Of a DNA stretch of 64,000 bases, positions 27,568 to 36,213 are shown in pieces. Made by a program: the position numbers and the translations under genes. Position 1 is the first letter of the stretch, and each line of letters opens with the position of its first letter. The notes beneath the pieces were generated by a model. The model had not been told where the DNA came from. It saw only the letters and a list, made by a program, of their open reading frames with translations, and made no database searches. The DNA is from Bacteroidetes bacterium MedPE-SWsnd-G1 (GTDB lineage Bacteria; Bacteroidota; Bacteroidia; Flavobacteriales; Flavobacteriaceae): contig MPDD01000005.1 of NCBI GenBank assembly GCA_001874265.1, positions 1 through 64,000 of the forward strand, written 5' to 3'.

Positions 27568-29256
27568 TTACATACTATGAAATTCTACCAAAGTGGCTTC
27601 ATAATATTGATTTCCAAGTTTTGAAAGTAAACTGTTAATTACATTGCTATCACCGTCTACAGCAATTGCAGAATACCCAACATCATTTAAACTTCCCAAT
27701 CGTAAATCGATAATATTAATCTGTTTTGATGCCAATGCTGAAAGAAGAATTAACAAAACTCCTGGTGCATTGTTGTGCTTAGTAACAATCATTTTACTAC
27801 TCAGTGCAATTTTTAACTCAACTCCGTCTAACTCTAACAAATAAACTCCTTCGCGATTGTAGTTCGGTAAGACTGCATTTTCCTTAAAGGTCAAATTTGT
27901 AAACAACCCTGCATCTGTTCCGTTTATAAAATCAATTGCATTTTGAATATTTCCATTACTAGAACCTAAGGATAAAAACGCTACAGCAGTTCCATCACCA
28001 TTAGATTTTAACCTTGCCGTTTCTACATTAATTTCTTCTGAAGCCAATGTATTAAATAGTGATGATATCACTCCTGGCTTGTCTAGGTGTTCAGAAAACA
28101 ACCCATTCACTTTTTTATTCGAACTTTCTGGTGCCTTATCAGTTACTGTTATAGATTTATCAAATTTTCTAACACGCAATGCATTGTAACCACCCATGCT
28201 CGTTGCATTCTTATAAATATCTACAAATTCTGAGAACGAACCACCAAACGAAAAATCAGGAATTATTCTTCGTTCTTCATTATCTAATCTAGAGTTCAAT
28301 AGTTCAATCCCCTTATTTAAAACGGTAAATTTCACCTTTAAATCATGATCATCGAAAATCGTTCTCGTTTCAGGAATTAGTTTTGAATAGCTCACATAAT
28401 TTTGATATCCTGCTTCATTAATGTACTCTAAACTTTCTTTAAAATTTACGCCGTAATAGCGCACATGATGTGTGTCTGTCCCAACACAAACAGGAATTTG
28501 CAATTCATGAGCTCTCTTTAGAATTGGCAATATTGGATAAACGCCAACCCCCTTAAATTTACCTGCCATGTTCACATCGAGAGATAAATTTCTATCGGCA
28601 ATAATTTCTAGTAATGTTCTTAATTTATTTGCTAACGGATGATCGCTTGTCTCAAAATTTAAAATAGCATCTGGAATGTCAACATTTAATTTCGGTAAGT
28701 CTAAATGACCAATAATCTGAATCATATCACCGAAACCTTCGATCATTTGGATCATTTCATTGAAATAACCATCCCAATAGGCTTCTAAACTTCCACGAAG
28801 TTTTAACAATTCTTGCGCCTCTTCTTTTGAACCATCATATGGCAATCCTTCTGGTGAGAAATGAACTGAACCTATAACATAATCGGCATCTTCTGCCTGA
28901 AAAATTTTAGACCTACTCCATTGTAAGCCCAAATCTTCTCCCATCCATTCCAATTCTACACCGTACTTAATATTAATTTGTCCATCATATTTTTCACGAA
29001 GATTTGCAATACGCTTTGGATAATTTAAATAAGATTGATTTCCACGAATAAACTTAACATTAGTGTCTAGCTCGGCTATATATCTAAACTTAGTTAACCT
29101 GGGAGAATGGATAATAAATGTGATGCTCGGATGCCCCGCTTCAATGGCCTTATCAACAATATCTTCTAATTTGTCAATTCCATGCTTTACATGATCTTGC
29201 TCAGTCCCGGCATGAATTCCATGTGTTTCCCAAATAAATTCATTCAACTTTTTCAT
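27568..29256 (-). CDS. PHP-domain phosphatase-like protein with two ACT domains
   Basis: 562 residues from the ATG at 29256; the track's TTG at 29289 lies in a predicted promoter box. The N-terminal half is a PHP metal-dependent hydrolase like HisJ-type histidinol phosphatases: THGIHAG, IIHSPRL, GVELEW, IGSVHF, GHLDLPK and GTDTHH supply the likely metal ligands, though the first motif has H-x-x-H rather than H-x-H. The C-terminal 180 residues contain two ACT domains (HLDKPGVISSLFNTLASEEI and APGVLLILLSALASKQINI), which usually bind amino acids. I infer an amino-acid-regulated phosphatase; the substrate is open. Confidence 0.85.
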   Translation of the reverse strand: MKKLNEFIWETHGIHAGTEQDHVKHGIDKLEDIVDKAIEAGHPSITFIIHSPRLTKFRYIAELDTNVKFIRGNQSYLNYPKRIANLREKYDGQINIKYGVELEWMGEDLGLQWSRSKIFQAEDADYVIGSVHFSPEGLPYDGSKEEAQELLKLRGSLEAYWDGYFNEMIQMIEGFGDMIQIIGHLDLPKLNVDIPDAILNFETSDHPLANKLRTLLEIIADRNLSLDVNMAGKFKGVGVYPILPILKRAHELQIPVCVGTDTHHVRYYGVNFKESLEYINEAGYQNYVSYSKLIPETRTIFDDHDLKVKFTVLNKGIELLNSRLDNEERRIIPDFSFGGSFSEFVDIYKNATSMGGYNALRVRKFDKSITVTDKAPESSNKKVNGLFSEHLDKPGVISSLFNTLASEEINVETARLKSNGDGTAVAFLSLGSSNGNIQNAIDFINGTDAGLFTNLTFKENAVLPNYNREGVYLLELDGVELKIALSSKMIVTKHNNAPGVLLILLSALASKQINIIDLRLGSLNDVGYSAIAVDGDSNVINSLLSKLGNQYYEATLVEFHSM

Positions 29257-29286
29257 TAATCCGTATTGTTTGTGAATAATATCATA

Positions 29287-29294
29287 CAAACTTA
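29287..29294 (-). promoter_or_regulatory. Predicted -7 box of the PHP-ACT gene
   Basis: The minus strand reads TAAGTTTG, matching TAnnTTTG. It overlaps the TTG used as start by the ORF track, so that codon would not be transcribed as a start and the ATG 33 nt downstream is favoured. Confidence 0.5.
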
Positions 29295-29431
29295 CTAATT
29301 GGTTTAGAATTTACACCTTATTGATGATTGTTTTGAGAATATTTAAATAATGGCATTCATCTGAATTCATGTTTATGAAATAAACTCGTGTTAATTACAT
29401 TATTTGCAATGAAAAGAAGATCTTTAAAATG

Positions 29432-29461
29432 AAAAAGCTTCAACAAATGTTGAAGCTTTTT
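29432..29461. terminator. Hairpin terminator after tRNA-Leu
   Basis: 13-bp arms AAAAAGCTTCAAC / GTTGAAGCTTTTT around a 4-nt loop. The symmetric A/T runs let it work on either strand; on the minus strand it directly follows the tRNA. Confidence 0.85.
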
Positions 29462-29462
29462 G

Positions 29463-29544
29463 TACTCAAGGTGGGAATCGAACCCACACTCCCGAAAGAA
29501 CTGGATTTTGAATCCAGCGCGTCTACCAATTCCGCCACTTGAGC
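29463..29544 (-). tRNA. tRNA-Leu (anticodon CAA)
   Basis: 82 nt on the minus strand. Acceptor GCTCAAG pairs with CTTGAGT, with discriminator A as leucine tRNAs need. The anticodon stem CTGGA/TCCAG holds loop TTCAAAA, so the anticodon is CAA and reads UUG. The T-arm GGTTCGATTCC and a long variable arm (about 13 nt) confirm class II. The CCA is not encoded. Confidence 0.97.
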
Positions 29545-29615
29545 CTGTTTAAAATTGGTGTGCAAATTTAGGGAATAAATTATTTTTAATCCTATAAATA
29601 CCGAATAAATATTTC

Positions 29616-29623
29616 TACTTTTG
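29616..29623 (+). promoter_or_regulatory. Predicted -7 box of prs
   Basis: TACTTTTG matches TAnnTTTG, 30 nt before the ATG at 29654. It rules out the TTG at 29621 used in the ORF track. Confidence 0.55.
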
Positions 29624-29653
29624 CACCAAACAACACACTTAAATTCTTTCAAA

Positions 29654-30595
29654 ATGTCAAACAACATTCTAGAGCCAAAATTCTTTGCTTGTACTCAAAG
29701 TAGAGAATTGGCTGAAAAAATTGCAAAAGCCTATGGCGCTGATTTAGGCAACGTTATCATATCTAAATATAGCGATGGTGAGTTTCAACCAGCCCTAGAG
29801 GAATCGGTTAGAGGGCGTCGTATTTTCGTAATAGGATCTACATTCCCAAATTCAGACAATTTAATGGAAATGCTGCTAATTTTAGATGCTGCAAAAAGAG
29901 CATCTGCAAGACATATTACAGCAGTTATTCCTTATTTTGGATGGGCTAGACAAGATAGAAAAGACAAACCAAGAGTGCCTATAGCTGCAAAGTTAATTGC
30001 AAAAATGTTGGAAACTGCTGGAGCAACTAGAATTATTACCATGGATTTACATGCTGATCAAATTCAAGGTTTCTTCGAAAAACCAGTAGATCACCTATTT
30101 GCCTCTACTATTTTTATGCCTTATTTAAAAAGTTTAAATCTAGAAAATCTAACAATTGCATCTCCAGATATGGGTGGTTCTAAAAGAGCCTATGCCTATT
30201 CTAAGCACTTAAAAAGCGAAGTTGTGATCTGTTATAAGCAGCGTTTGAAGGCAAATGTGATTGCTCACATGGAATTAATTGGTGATGTACAAGGAAAAAA
30301 TGTTGTTTTGGTAGATGATATGGTAGACACTGCAGGAACTTTGGCAAAAGCCGCAGAATTAATGATGGAACGTGGAGCGCTGAGTGTTAGAGCATTAGCG
30401 ACTCACGGAATTTTATCTGGCGGAGCAATTGAGCGTATTGAGAACTCTAAATTAGAAGAGTTAATTATTTCAGATACTATTCCATTAGAAAGGAGTAGTT
30501 CTAAAATAAAAGTTGTACCTTGCGCGCCCTTATTCGCTGATGTAATGTCTCATGTTCAGAACAATACATCTATTAGCAATAAGTTTATATTATAA
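29654..30595 (+). CDS. prs: Ribose-phosphate pyrophosphokinase
   Basis: Makes PRPP from ribose 5-phosphate and ATP, for nucleotides, histidine and tryptophan. 313 residues, the usual length. Conserved blocks: SKYSDGEFQP, GSTFPNSDNLMEMLLILDAAKRASA with YFGWARQDRKDKPR, HADQIQGFF, and the PRPP-loop VDDMVDTAGTLAKA. The start is ATG 29654 (MSNNILEPKFF) because the promoter box overlaps the track's start. rplY follows 19 nt on, probably one transcript. Confidence 0.97.
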   Translation: MSNNILEPKFFACTQSRELAEKIAKAYGADLGNVIISKYSDGEFQPALEESVRGRRIFVIGSTFPNSDNLMEMLLILDAAKRASARHITAVIPYFGWARQDRKDKPRVPIAAKLIAKMLETAGATRIITMDLHADQIQGFFEKPVDHLFASTIFMPYLKSLNLENLTIASPDMGGSKRAYAYSKHLKSEVVICYKQRLKANVIAHMELIGDVQGKNVVLVDDMVDTAGTLAKAAELMMERGALSVRALATHGILSGGAIERIENSKLEELIISDTIPLERSSSKIKVVPCAPLFADVMSHVQNNTSISNKFIL

Positions 30596-30614
30596 ATTTA
30601 ATTAAATAATAATC

Positions 30615-31241
30615 ATGAAATCGATTACAATCTCAGGATCTAAAAGAGAAAGCGTAGGTAAAGTTGCGACTAAAGCCTTACGTAATGCTGGAAAGGTACC
30701 TTGCGTATTATACGGAGGAAAAGAAGCCTTACACTTTTCGGCAGATGAACTAGCGTTCAGAAACTTAGTGTATACTCCAAATGTATATACTGCAACGATT
30801 GAACTTGAAAGCGGTGAAAAATTTAACGCTATTCTACAAGACATTCAATTTCACCCAGTAACTGACAAAATCTTACACATTGATTTCTATCAATTGTTTA
30901 GTGATAAAGAAGTTACTATGGAAATTCCAGTGCATTTAGTAGGGAACTCTCCAGGTGTTATGAATGGTGGTTCTTTACGTTTTCCTAAGCGTAAATTAAG
31001 AGTTAAAGGTTTACCAGATAATTTACCTGACTTCTTCAATGCAGACATTTCTAAATTAAGAATTGGAAGCAAGTTAACAATTACAGAAATTGATGACCAC
31101 GGTTGTACTTTCTTACACCCTGAAAACACGGTTGTAGTACAAGTGAGACAATCTCGTAATGCTACTGAAGAAGAAGAGGATGAAGACGAAGAAGGAGTTG
31201 AAGAAGGAGCAGAGGCTGCTGAAGCAACTGCTGCTGAATAA
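30615..31241 (+). CDS. rplY: 50S ribosomal protein L25 (CTC/TL5 type)
   Basis: 208 residues. Binds 5S rRNA. The L25 core ([30 protein letters not shown]) is followed by the TL5-type beta domain, the longer CTC version. The C-terminus is highly acidic ([10 protein letters not shown]), then Ala/Glu-rich. prs and rplY adjacency is common across bacteria. It ends 19 nt before a hairpin terminator. Confidence 0.95.
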   Translation: MKSITISGSKRESVGKVATKALRNAGKVPCVLYGGKEALHFSADELAFRNLVYTPNVYTATIELESGEKFNAILQDIQFHPVTDKILHIDFYQLFSDKEVTMEIPVHLVGNSPGVMNGGSLRFPKRKLRVKGLPDNLPDFFNADISKLRIGSKLTITEIDDHGCTFLHPENTVVVQVRQSRNATEEEEDEDEEGVEEGAEAAEATAAE

Positions 31242-31260
31242 TTCAATTCTAAGCAAAACA

Positions 31261-31292
31261 AAAAAAGCATCTCAATTATGAGATGCTTTTTT
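31261..31292. terminator. Bidirectional terminator between rplY and kynA
   Basis: 14-bp perfect arms AAAAAAGCATCTCA / TGAGATGCTTTTTT around ATTA. The A-run before and T-run after allow stopping of both convergent transcripts. Confidence 0.9.
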
Positions 31293-31311
31293 CGTTTACA
31301 GCAATATGTTT

Positions 31312-32265
31312 TTACAATGCCTTATCTAGTTTTTTATAACTCTCCAAATTAGATATTCCCCAATTTTTCAATTCTTCCTTAGACCATAAATCCGGAAAAA
31401 ATATGCGTCGTTGATATTTAGGATGCATATATTTTCTCCAAGTGCTTCCACCTGTTGCTTCCACTTCTTTATCTCCACTGCTTAAATATTTTCCTGCGGC
31501 ATCATAATGTGCCATAACCCAACTAACATTAACGGTATGATCATAGTGACGCATGGCATTTACCAATTCAATGTTTTTTTGATCATCTTCTGGTAATTCT
31601 TTAAAACGACTCCATAAATTAGTAGTGTTATACTCTTTCATAAATCGCAAAAAACGTGATTTATACTTTCGCTCAAATTGTTGTAGCATAAACGTTTTAT
31701 CACCTGTTTTATGATCTTTCCCTGCGGCTTGCCAATACAAATGTTCAAACGCATGCTCATATGGTGTATCTCTATTTATAGAATCTCTAAACCTATAATC
31801 GATTAAATTAATTAATTCCGTCGAGGCAAATTCTATCATTCTATATTGTGCGCTTTGGAATCCACTAGCCGGAGTTAACGTATGCCTAAACTGCATATAT
31901 TGCTCTACATCCATACCATCTCCCATAATATCAAAAGAAGTAGCCAGCATGTCAAAATAACGGCTTACTCTTCCCAATCTAGAAGTGAAAAATTCTGTAG
32001 TTAGATTTTCCTTGCGAGAAATTTGAGTCATTTCCCAAAGGATCATTTTAAATAACAACTCATTTATTTGATGATACATAATAAATACTTTCTCATCAGG
32101 CAGTGTTGTTCTTTGCGCTTGCAACGAAAGTAAGGGTCCTGTTTGAATATAATCCCAATACGTTACGGGTTTGCTATAGAGCATCCCTTCTAGAATAGCC
32201 TGTTCAGGAATTCCTAATTCGTCATACCTCGCTTCTAAATCCTTAAGAATTTGTTCTTTTTTCAT
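31312..32265 (-). CDS. kynA: Tryptophan 2,3-dioxygenase
   Basis: Heme enzyme opening the indole ring of L-tryptophan to N-formylkynurenine. 317 residues. Signatures: MYHQINELLFKMILWEM, SFDIMGDGMDVEQYMQFR and PASGFQSAQYRMIEF, all typical of the TDO family. It is the last gene of the hmgA-hpd-kynA operon, so tryptophan breakdown is tied to the tyrosine pathway genes. No other kynurenine-pathway gene is seen here. Confidence 0.93.
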   Translation of the reverse strand: MKKEQILKDLEARYDELGIPEQAILEGMLYSKPVTYWDYIQTGPLLSLQAQRTTLPDEKVFIMYHQINELLFKMILWEMTQISRKENLTTEFFTSRLGRVSRYFDMLATSFDIMGDGMDVEQYMQFRHTLTPASGFQSAQYRMIEFASTELINLIDYRFRDSINRDTPYEHAFEHLYWQAAGKDHKTGDKTFMLQQFERKYKSRFLRFMKEYNTTNLWSRFKELPEDDQKNIELVNAMRHYDHTVNVSWVMAHYDAAGKYLSSGDKEVEATGGSTWRKYMHPKYQRRIFFPDLWSKEELKNWGISNLESYKKLDKAL

Positions 32266-32274
32266 CTATAACAC

Positions 32275-33435
32275 TTATAAAGTACCTCTGTTTTCTTGTT
32301 CTCTTTCAATGGCTTCAAACAAGGCTTTAAAATTACCAACTCCAAATGATTGGGCGCCCTTTCTCTGAATAATTTCAAAAAACATTGTAGGCCTATCAAC
32401 TACAGGCTTGGTGAATAATTGCAACAAATAACCTTCATCATCCCGATCAATCAATATTCCGTGTTCCTTTAAAACCTCAACATCTTCATCTATTGCACCT
32501 ACACGTTCCAACAAATCATCATAATACGTTTCTGGCACATATAAAAATTCGACACCTCTATCTCTCATTGCAGAAACTGTTTTTACAATGTCATTTGTTG
32601 CTACCGCAATATGTTGCACACCTGGTCCATTATAAAAATCGATGTATTCTTCTATCTGAGATTTCTTTTTCCCTTCAGCCGGTTCGTTTATCGGGAATTT
32701 AATTCTTCCATTTCCATTGGACATCACTTTACTCATCAATGCCGTAAAATCCGTAGATATATCATCATCGGTAAAGGAAATTATTTGTGCAAAACCCATT
32801 ACTTTGGCATAAAACTGGCACCATTCTTTCATTTCTCCCCAATCTACATTACCTACCATATGATCTACAAACTTTAAACCTACAGGTTCTGGATTGTAAT
32901 GAGATTCCCATTTTTTATATCCCGGAAGAAACACGCCGTTATAATTTTTGCGTTCCACAAAAATATGAACGGTATCTCCATAGGTATGAATTCCAGATCT
33001 TACAACCGTTCCGTTTTCATCCTCTTCAACTCTCGGCTCCATATAAGATTTTGCACCTCTTTTTGTAGTCTCTTCCCATGCTTTTCTAGCATCTTCTACC
33101 CAAAGGGCAACCACTTTAACACCATCGCCGTGTTTATTAATATGCTCGTTTAACTCTCCTCCCTCTTCCAAGGGAGTTGTTAAAACCAATCGAATTTTAT
33201 CTTGCTTTAATACAAATGATACACGGTCTTTCATTCCCGTCTCTAAACCTGCAAATGCCTCTGATTGAAACCCAAATGCTGTTTTATAGAAATGCGCCGA
33301 TTGTTTCGCGTTACCAACGTATAATTCAATATAGTCTGTTCCTAATAGTGGTAAGAAATCTTCTGCTTCATCAAATAATTTCTCTAATCCGTATGTCGTA
33401 TTCTGTATGTTCTTTAAGTTTTTAATCTCTCCCAT
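32275..33435 (-). CDS. hpd: 4-hydroxyphenylpyruvate dioxygenase
   Basis: Converts 4-hydroxyphenylpyruvate to homogentisate in tyrosine catabolism. 386 residues, two VOC domains. The iron ligands are visible: His in FVDHMVGNV, His in GVQHIAVATNDI and Glu in FFEIIQRKG. Upstream and downstream genes are hmgA (4 nt) and kynA (9 nt), giving a tight operon. Confidence 0.95.
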   Translation of the reverse strand: MGEIKNLKNIQNTTYGLEKLFDEAEDFLPLLGTDYIELYVGNAKQSAHFYKTAFGFQSEAFAGLETGMKDRVSFVLKQDKIRLVLTTPLEEGGELNEHINKHGDGVKVVALWVEDARKAWEETTKRGAKSYMEPRVEEDENGTVVRSGIHTYGDTVHIFVERKNYNGVFLPGYKKWESHYNPEPVGLKFVDHMVGNVDWGEMKEWCQFYAKVMGFAQIISFTDDDISTDFTALMSKVMSNGNGRIKFPINEPAEGKKKSQIEEYIDFYNGPGVQHIAVATNDIVKTVSAMRDRGVEFLYVPETYYDDLLERVGAIDEDVEVLKEHGILIDRDDEGYLLQLFTKPVVDRPTMFFEIIQRKGAQSFGVGNFKALFEAIEREQENRGTL

Positions 33436-33439
33436 CTTC

Positions 33440-34603
33440 TTAATTTTTATCTACCCATGATTGGTAATATGATTCGTCCGAAATTTTTACAGCCTCCTCC
33501 GTAACCATTAAAGGTGCAAACGTATCAACCATGACTGCCAATTCTAATGTTTCTTTTTCTCCTATACTTTTTTCCATTGTTCCTGGGTGTGGTCCATGTG
33601 GTATCCCCGCCGGGTGCAATGTTATTTGCCCCTTATCCACACTTTTTCTACTCATAAAATCACCATCTACATAATACAAAACCTCATCAGAGTCTATATT
33701 ACTATGGTTGTATGGTGCAGGCACCGCATTTGGATGATAATCATATAAACGCGGTACAAATGAACAAATTACAAAGGCATCTGTTTCAAAAGTCTGATGA
33801 ATTGGAGGGGGCATGTGTACACGACCCGTTATTGGTTCAAAATCATGAATTGAGAATTTGTATGGATAATTATATCCATCCCAACCAACTACACTAAACG
33901 GATGTGCAGCATAAACATATTCATGAATCATTTCTTGCTTTTTAACCTTTATAGTAAAGTCTCCTTTTTCATTAAAAGTTTCTAATTCTTTTGGTGGATG
34001 CATATCGCGTTCGCAAAAAGGCGAATGTTCTAAATGTTGCCCAAACCAATTTCTATAACGTTTTGGAGTATAAATTGGACTTTTAGACTCTACAATAAAC
34101 AATCTATTCTCTTCTGTATCGAAGTCTATTTGGTATATCATTCCTCTTGGAATGACTAAATAATCTCCATACTCAAAGTCTATATTGCCAAGAAAAGTTC
34201 TTAATTTTCCTGTGCCTTCATGAATAAAAATGACCTCATCTGAATCTGTGTTTTTATAAAAATACGAGGTAAGTGATTTCTTCGGAGCTGCCAAAGCAAT
34301 ATGGCAAGTACTATTGGTCAAAACAATTTTTCTACTTTCTAAAAAGTCGTCAATTGCTGGAACCTGAAATCCTTTTAAACTTAACGATTTCATGTTTTTA
34401 TCCACCGCAATTTTTGGGCTTACATCTGTAGATTTTAGCACCTCTTTAACCTGCGTTGGTCGTTGGGTATGATATAATAATGAAGACATCCCATCAAATC
34501 CTATAGTTCCGAAAAGCTCTTCATAATAGAATTTACCTTCAGGACTTTTAAAAACAGTGTGTCTTTTAGAAGGAATATTACCTATTGTATGATATCTAGG
34601 CAT
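33440..34603 (-). CDS. hmgA: Homogentisate 1,2-dioxygenase
   Basis: Opens the homogentisate ring to maleylacetoacetate. 387 residues, shorter than the 430-450 of many homologues. The cupin iron-binding region HPAGIPHGPHPG is present and DEVLYYVDGDF and YNHSNIDSDE match the family. Leads the operon with hpd, and the upstream 160 bp contains an inverted repeat that may be an operator. The later steps (isomerase, hydrolase) are not in this window. Confidence 0.92.
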   Translation of the reverse strand: MPRYHTIGNIPSKRHTVFKSPEGKFYYEELFGTIGFDGMSSLLYHTQRPTQVKEVLKSTDVSPKIAVDKNMKSLSLKGFQVPAIDDFLESRKIVLTNSTCHIALAAPKKSLTSYFYKNTDSDEVIFIHEGTGKLRTFLGNIDFEYGDYLVIPRGMIYQIDFDTEENRLFIVESKSPIYTPKRYRNWFGQHLEHSPFCERDMHPPKELETFNEKGDFTIKVKKQEMIHEYVYAAHPFSVVGWDGYNYPYKFSIHDFEPITGRVHMPPPIHQTFETDAFVICSFVPRLYDYHPNAVPAPYNHSNIDSDEVLYYVDGDFMSRKSVDKGQITLHPAGIPHGPHPGTMEKSIGEKETLELAVMVDTFAPLMVTEEAVKISDESYYQSWVDKN

Positions 34604-34639
34604 ATTTTAATATTTAAAATGTTGAATAATAATTTGCAA

Positions 34640-34660
34640 TACTCTATTAATAAAAGAGTA
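34640..34660. promoter_or_regulatory. Inverted repeat upstream of hmgA
   Basis: TACTCT-N9-AGAGTA, 36 nt before the hmgA start, in the 160-bp gap after the NifU-like gene. The size fits a dimeric regulator site. A weak terminator role is also possible. Confidence 0.35.
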
Positions 34661-34763
34661 CAATTATTCAGGGCTTCTCTTGATGAGAAATTTTAAAAGA
34701 AGTAATAATTCTGCCCATGTATTGTTCATAACAACACAAATATACAGAATTTAAAGGGAAGTA

Positions 34764-35015
34764 TTATTCGACAGTTTCTTGACTAATTTCAATTACTTTT
34801 TTAATCTGAGGAACATGTCTCTTAATTGTAGCCTCAACTCCGTTTGTAAGTGTCATTTGATTGACAGAGCAGCCAACACATGCTCCTTCTAACTTCACTT
34901 TTACAACATCATCTTCAATATTTACTAAAGAAATATTACCTCCATCTGTAATCAAATAAGGTCTGATTTCTTCAAGTGCATCTTCTACTTTTGCTATTAA
35001 TTCTTGTGCTGTCAT
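34764..35015 (-). CDS. NifU-like Fe-S scaffold domain protein
   Basis: 83 residues, just the NifU C-terminal domain. DGGNISLVNIEDDVVKVKLEG is followed by CVGC (the cluster-binding CxxC) and SVNQMTLTNGVEATIK. Such small scaffolds carry or pass Fe-S clusters. It starts 3 nt after the Mrp gene, so the two are co-expressed and probably work together. Confidence 0.93.
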   Translation of the reverse strand: MTAQELIAKVEDALEEIRPYLITDGGNISLVNIEDDVVKVKLEGACVGCSVNQMTLTNGVEATIKRHVPQIKKVIEISQETVE

Positions 35016-35018
35016 ATC

Positions 35019-36152
35019 CTATTTTTTATTTGGGCTACATCCGCTCATTGTTGTAATTCTCACCACTTCTGTAGGTGGTAAGTTTTTATTTCTTTTCAAT
35101 AGTTCTGCAACTGTATTTTTAGTCACTTCATTAAAAATCGTTTCCTGTGCTGTTCCAGATTGCAATGCTGCAGGTGTTCCAAAATCTCCTGCTTCACGTA
35201 TGCTCTGAACTAATGGAACTTCTCCTAAGAATCGAGTTTCCAAATCTTCTGCCAAATTCTTAGCTCCATCTTTTCCAAAGATATAGTATTTATTGTCTGG
35301 CAATTCTTCAGGAGTAAAATAACTCATGTTTTCTACAATTCCTAAAACCGGAACATTGATACTCTCTTGTTTAAACATTGCAACTCCTTTCTTTGCATCA
35401 GCCAAAGCAATGTTTTGAGGTGTACTTACAATTACTGCTCCTGTAATTGGTAAAGATTGAACAATTGATAAATGAATATCTCCAGTTCCTGGAGGTAAAT
35501 CCAACAATAAGAAATCTAATTCTCCCCAATCCGCATCAAAAATTAATTGGTTCAATGCTTTGGAGGCCATCGGTCCTCTCCATATTACTGCCTGATTCGG
35601 TTGCGTAAAAAAGCCTAGTGATAATATTTTTACACCATAATTTTCAATCGGCTTCATTTTTGAACGTCCATCAACCTTTACAGATCTCGGTCTTTCTTTT
35701 GCCACATCAAACATTATGTGTGTTGATGGTCCATATACATCGGCATCCAATACTCCAACACTAAAACCCATTTTTGCTAAACTTACCGCCATATTGGCTG
35801 TAATTGTAGATTTTCCTACACCACCTTTACCAGATGCAATTGCAATAATATTTTTAATTCCAGGAATTTCTTTTCCTTTGATTTGGTTTGTAGGTTTTGC
35901 TTGCGCAACGGCTTTTACATTAACCTTTATATCTGCTTTTGGATGTACTTGCTCATGAATTGTTTTCATGATATCTACCTCTACACGTTTTTTTGCTTGC
36001 AAAGACGGGTTTCCAATTTCTACATCTACAATTACTTCTTTGTCAAAAACTACAATGTTTTTAACCGAATTACTTTCAACTAAACTTTTCCCTTCTCCAG
36101 GAGCAGTAATACTTTCAAGTGCTTTTAATATGTCTTTTTTAAGAATACTCAC
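35019..36152 (-). CDS. mrp: Mrp/NBP35-family P-loop ATPase
   Basis: 377 residues: an N-terminal MIP18-like (DUF59) domain (LKALESITAPGEGKSL...), then the deviant Walker A SGKGGVGKST, LDADVYGPS and DLPPGTGD. Family members act as Fe-S carriers. Where many members carry the CxxC between dimer halves, this one reads NMSYFTPEELPDNKYYIFG; the only Cys in the protein is in the tail SGCSPNKK. The GTG start (36150-36152) is used, with no ATG in frame just upstream. Confidence 0.92.
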   Translation of the reverse strand: MSILKKDILKALESITAPGEGKSLVESNSVKNIVVFDKEVIVDVEIGNPSLQAKKRVEVDIMKTIHEQVHPKADIKVNVKAVAQAKPTNQIKGKEIPGIKNIIAIASGKGGVGKSTITANMAVSLAKMGFSVGVLDADVYGPSTHIMFDVAKERPRSVKVDGRSKMKPIENYGVKILSLGFFTQPNQAVIWRGPMASKALNQLIFDADWGELDFLLLDLPPGTGDIHLSIVQSLPITGAVIVSTPQNIALADAKKGVAMFKQESINVPVLGIVENMSYFTPEELPDNKYYIFGKDGAKNLAEDLETRFLGEVPLVQSIREAGDFGTPAALQSGTAQETIFNEVTKNTVAELLKRNKNLPPTEVVRITTMSGCSPNKK

Positions 36153-36180
36153 GTAACTAAATAATAAAGGTTTTACGCAG

Positions 36181-36188
36181 CAAAGATA
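36181..36188 (-). promoter_or_regulatory. Predicted -7 box of mrp
   Basis: The minus strand reads TATCTTTG, a TAnnTTTG match 28 nt upstream of the GTG start of mrp. The -33 element is not clear. Confidence 0.5.
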
Positions 36189-36213
36189 CGCTTATTTTTT
36201 ACTTTAATTTAAC

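Noticed and set aside
29440-29667. 75-residue minus-strand ORF
   Set aside because: It runs through the tRNA-Leu gene and its terminator.
29616-31241. Attenuator or riboswitch ahead of prs
   Set aside because: The leader is only about 25 nt long and shows no stable fold.
30890-31270. 126-residue ORF opposite rplY
   Set aside because: Serine-rich sequence results from antisense reading of the acidic tail of L25.
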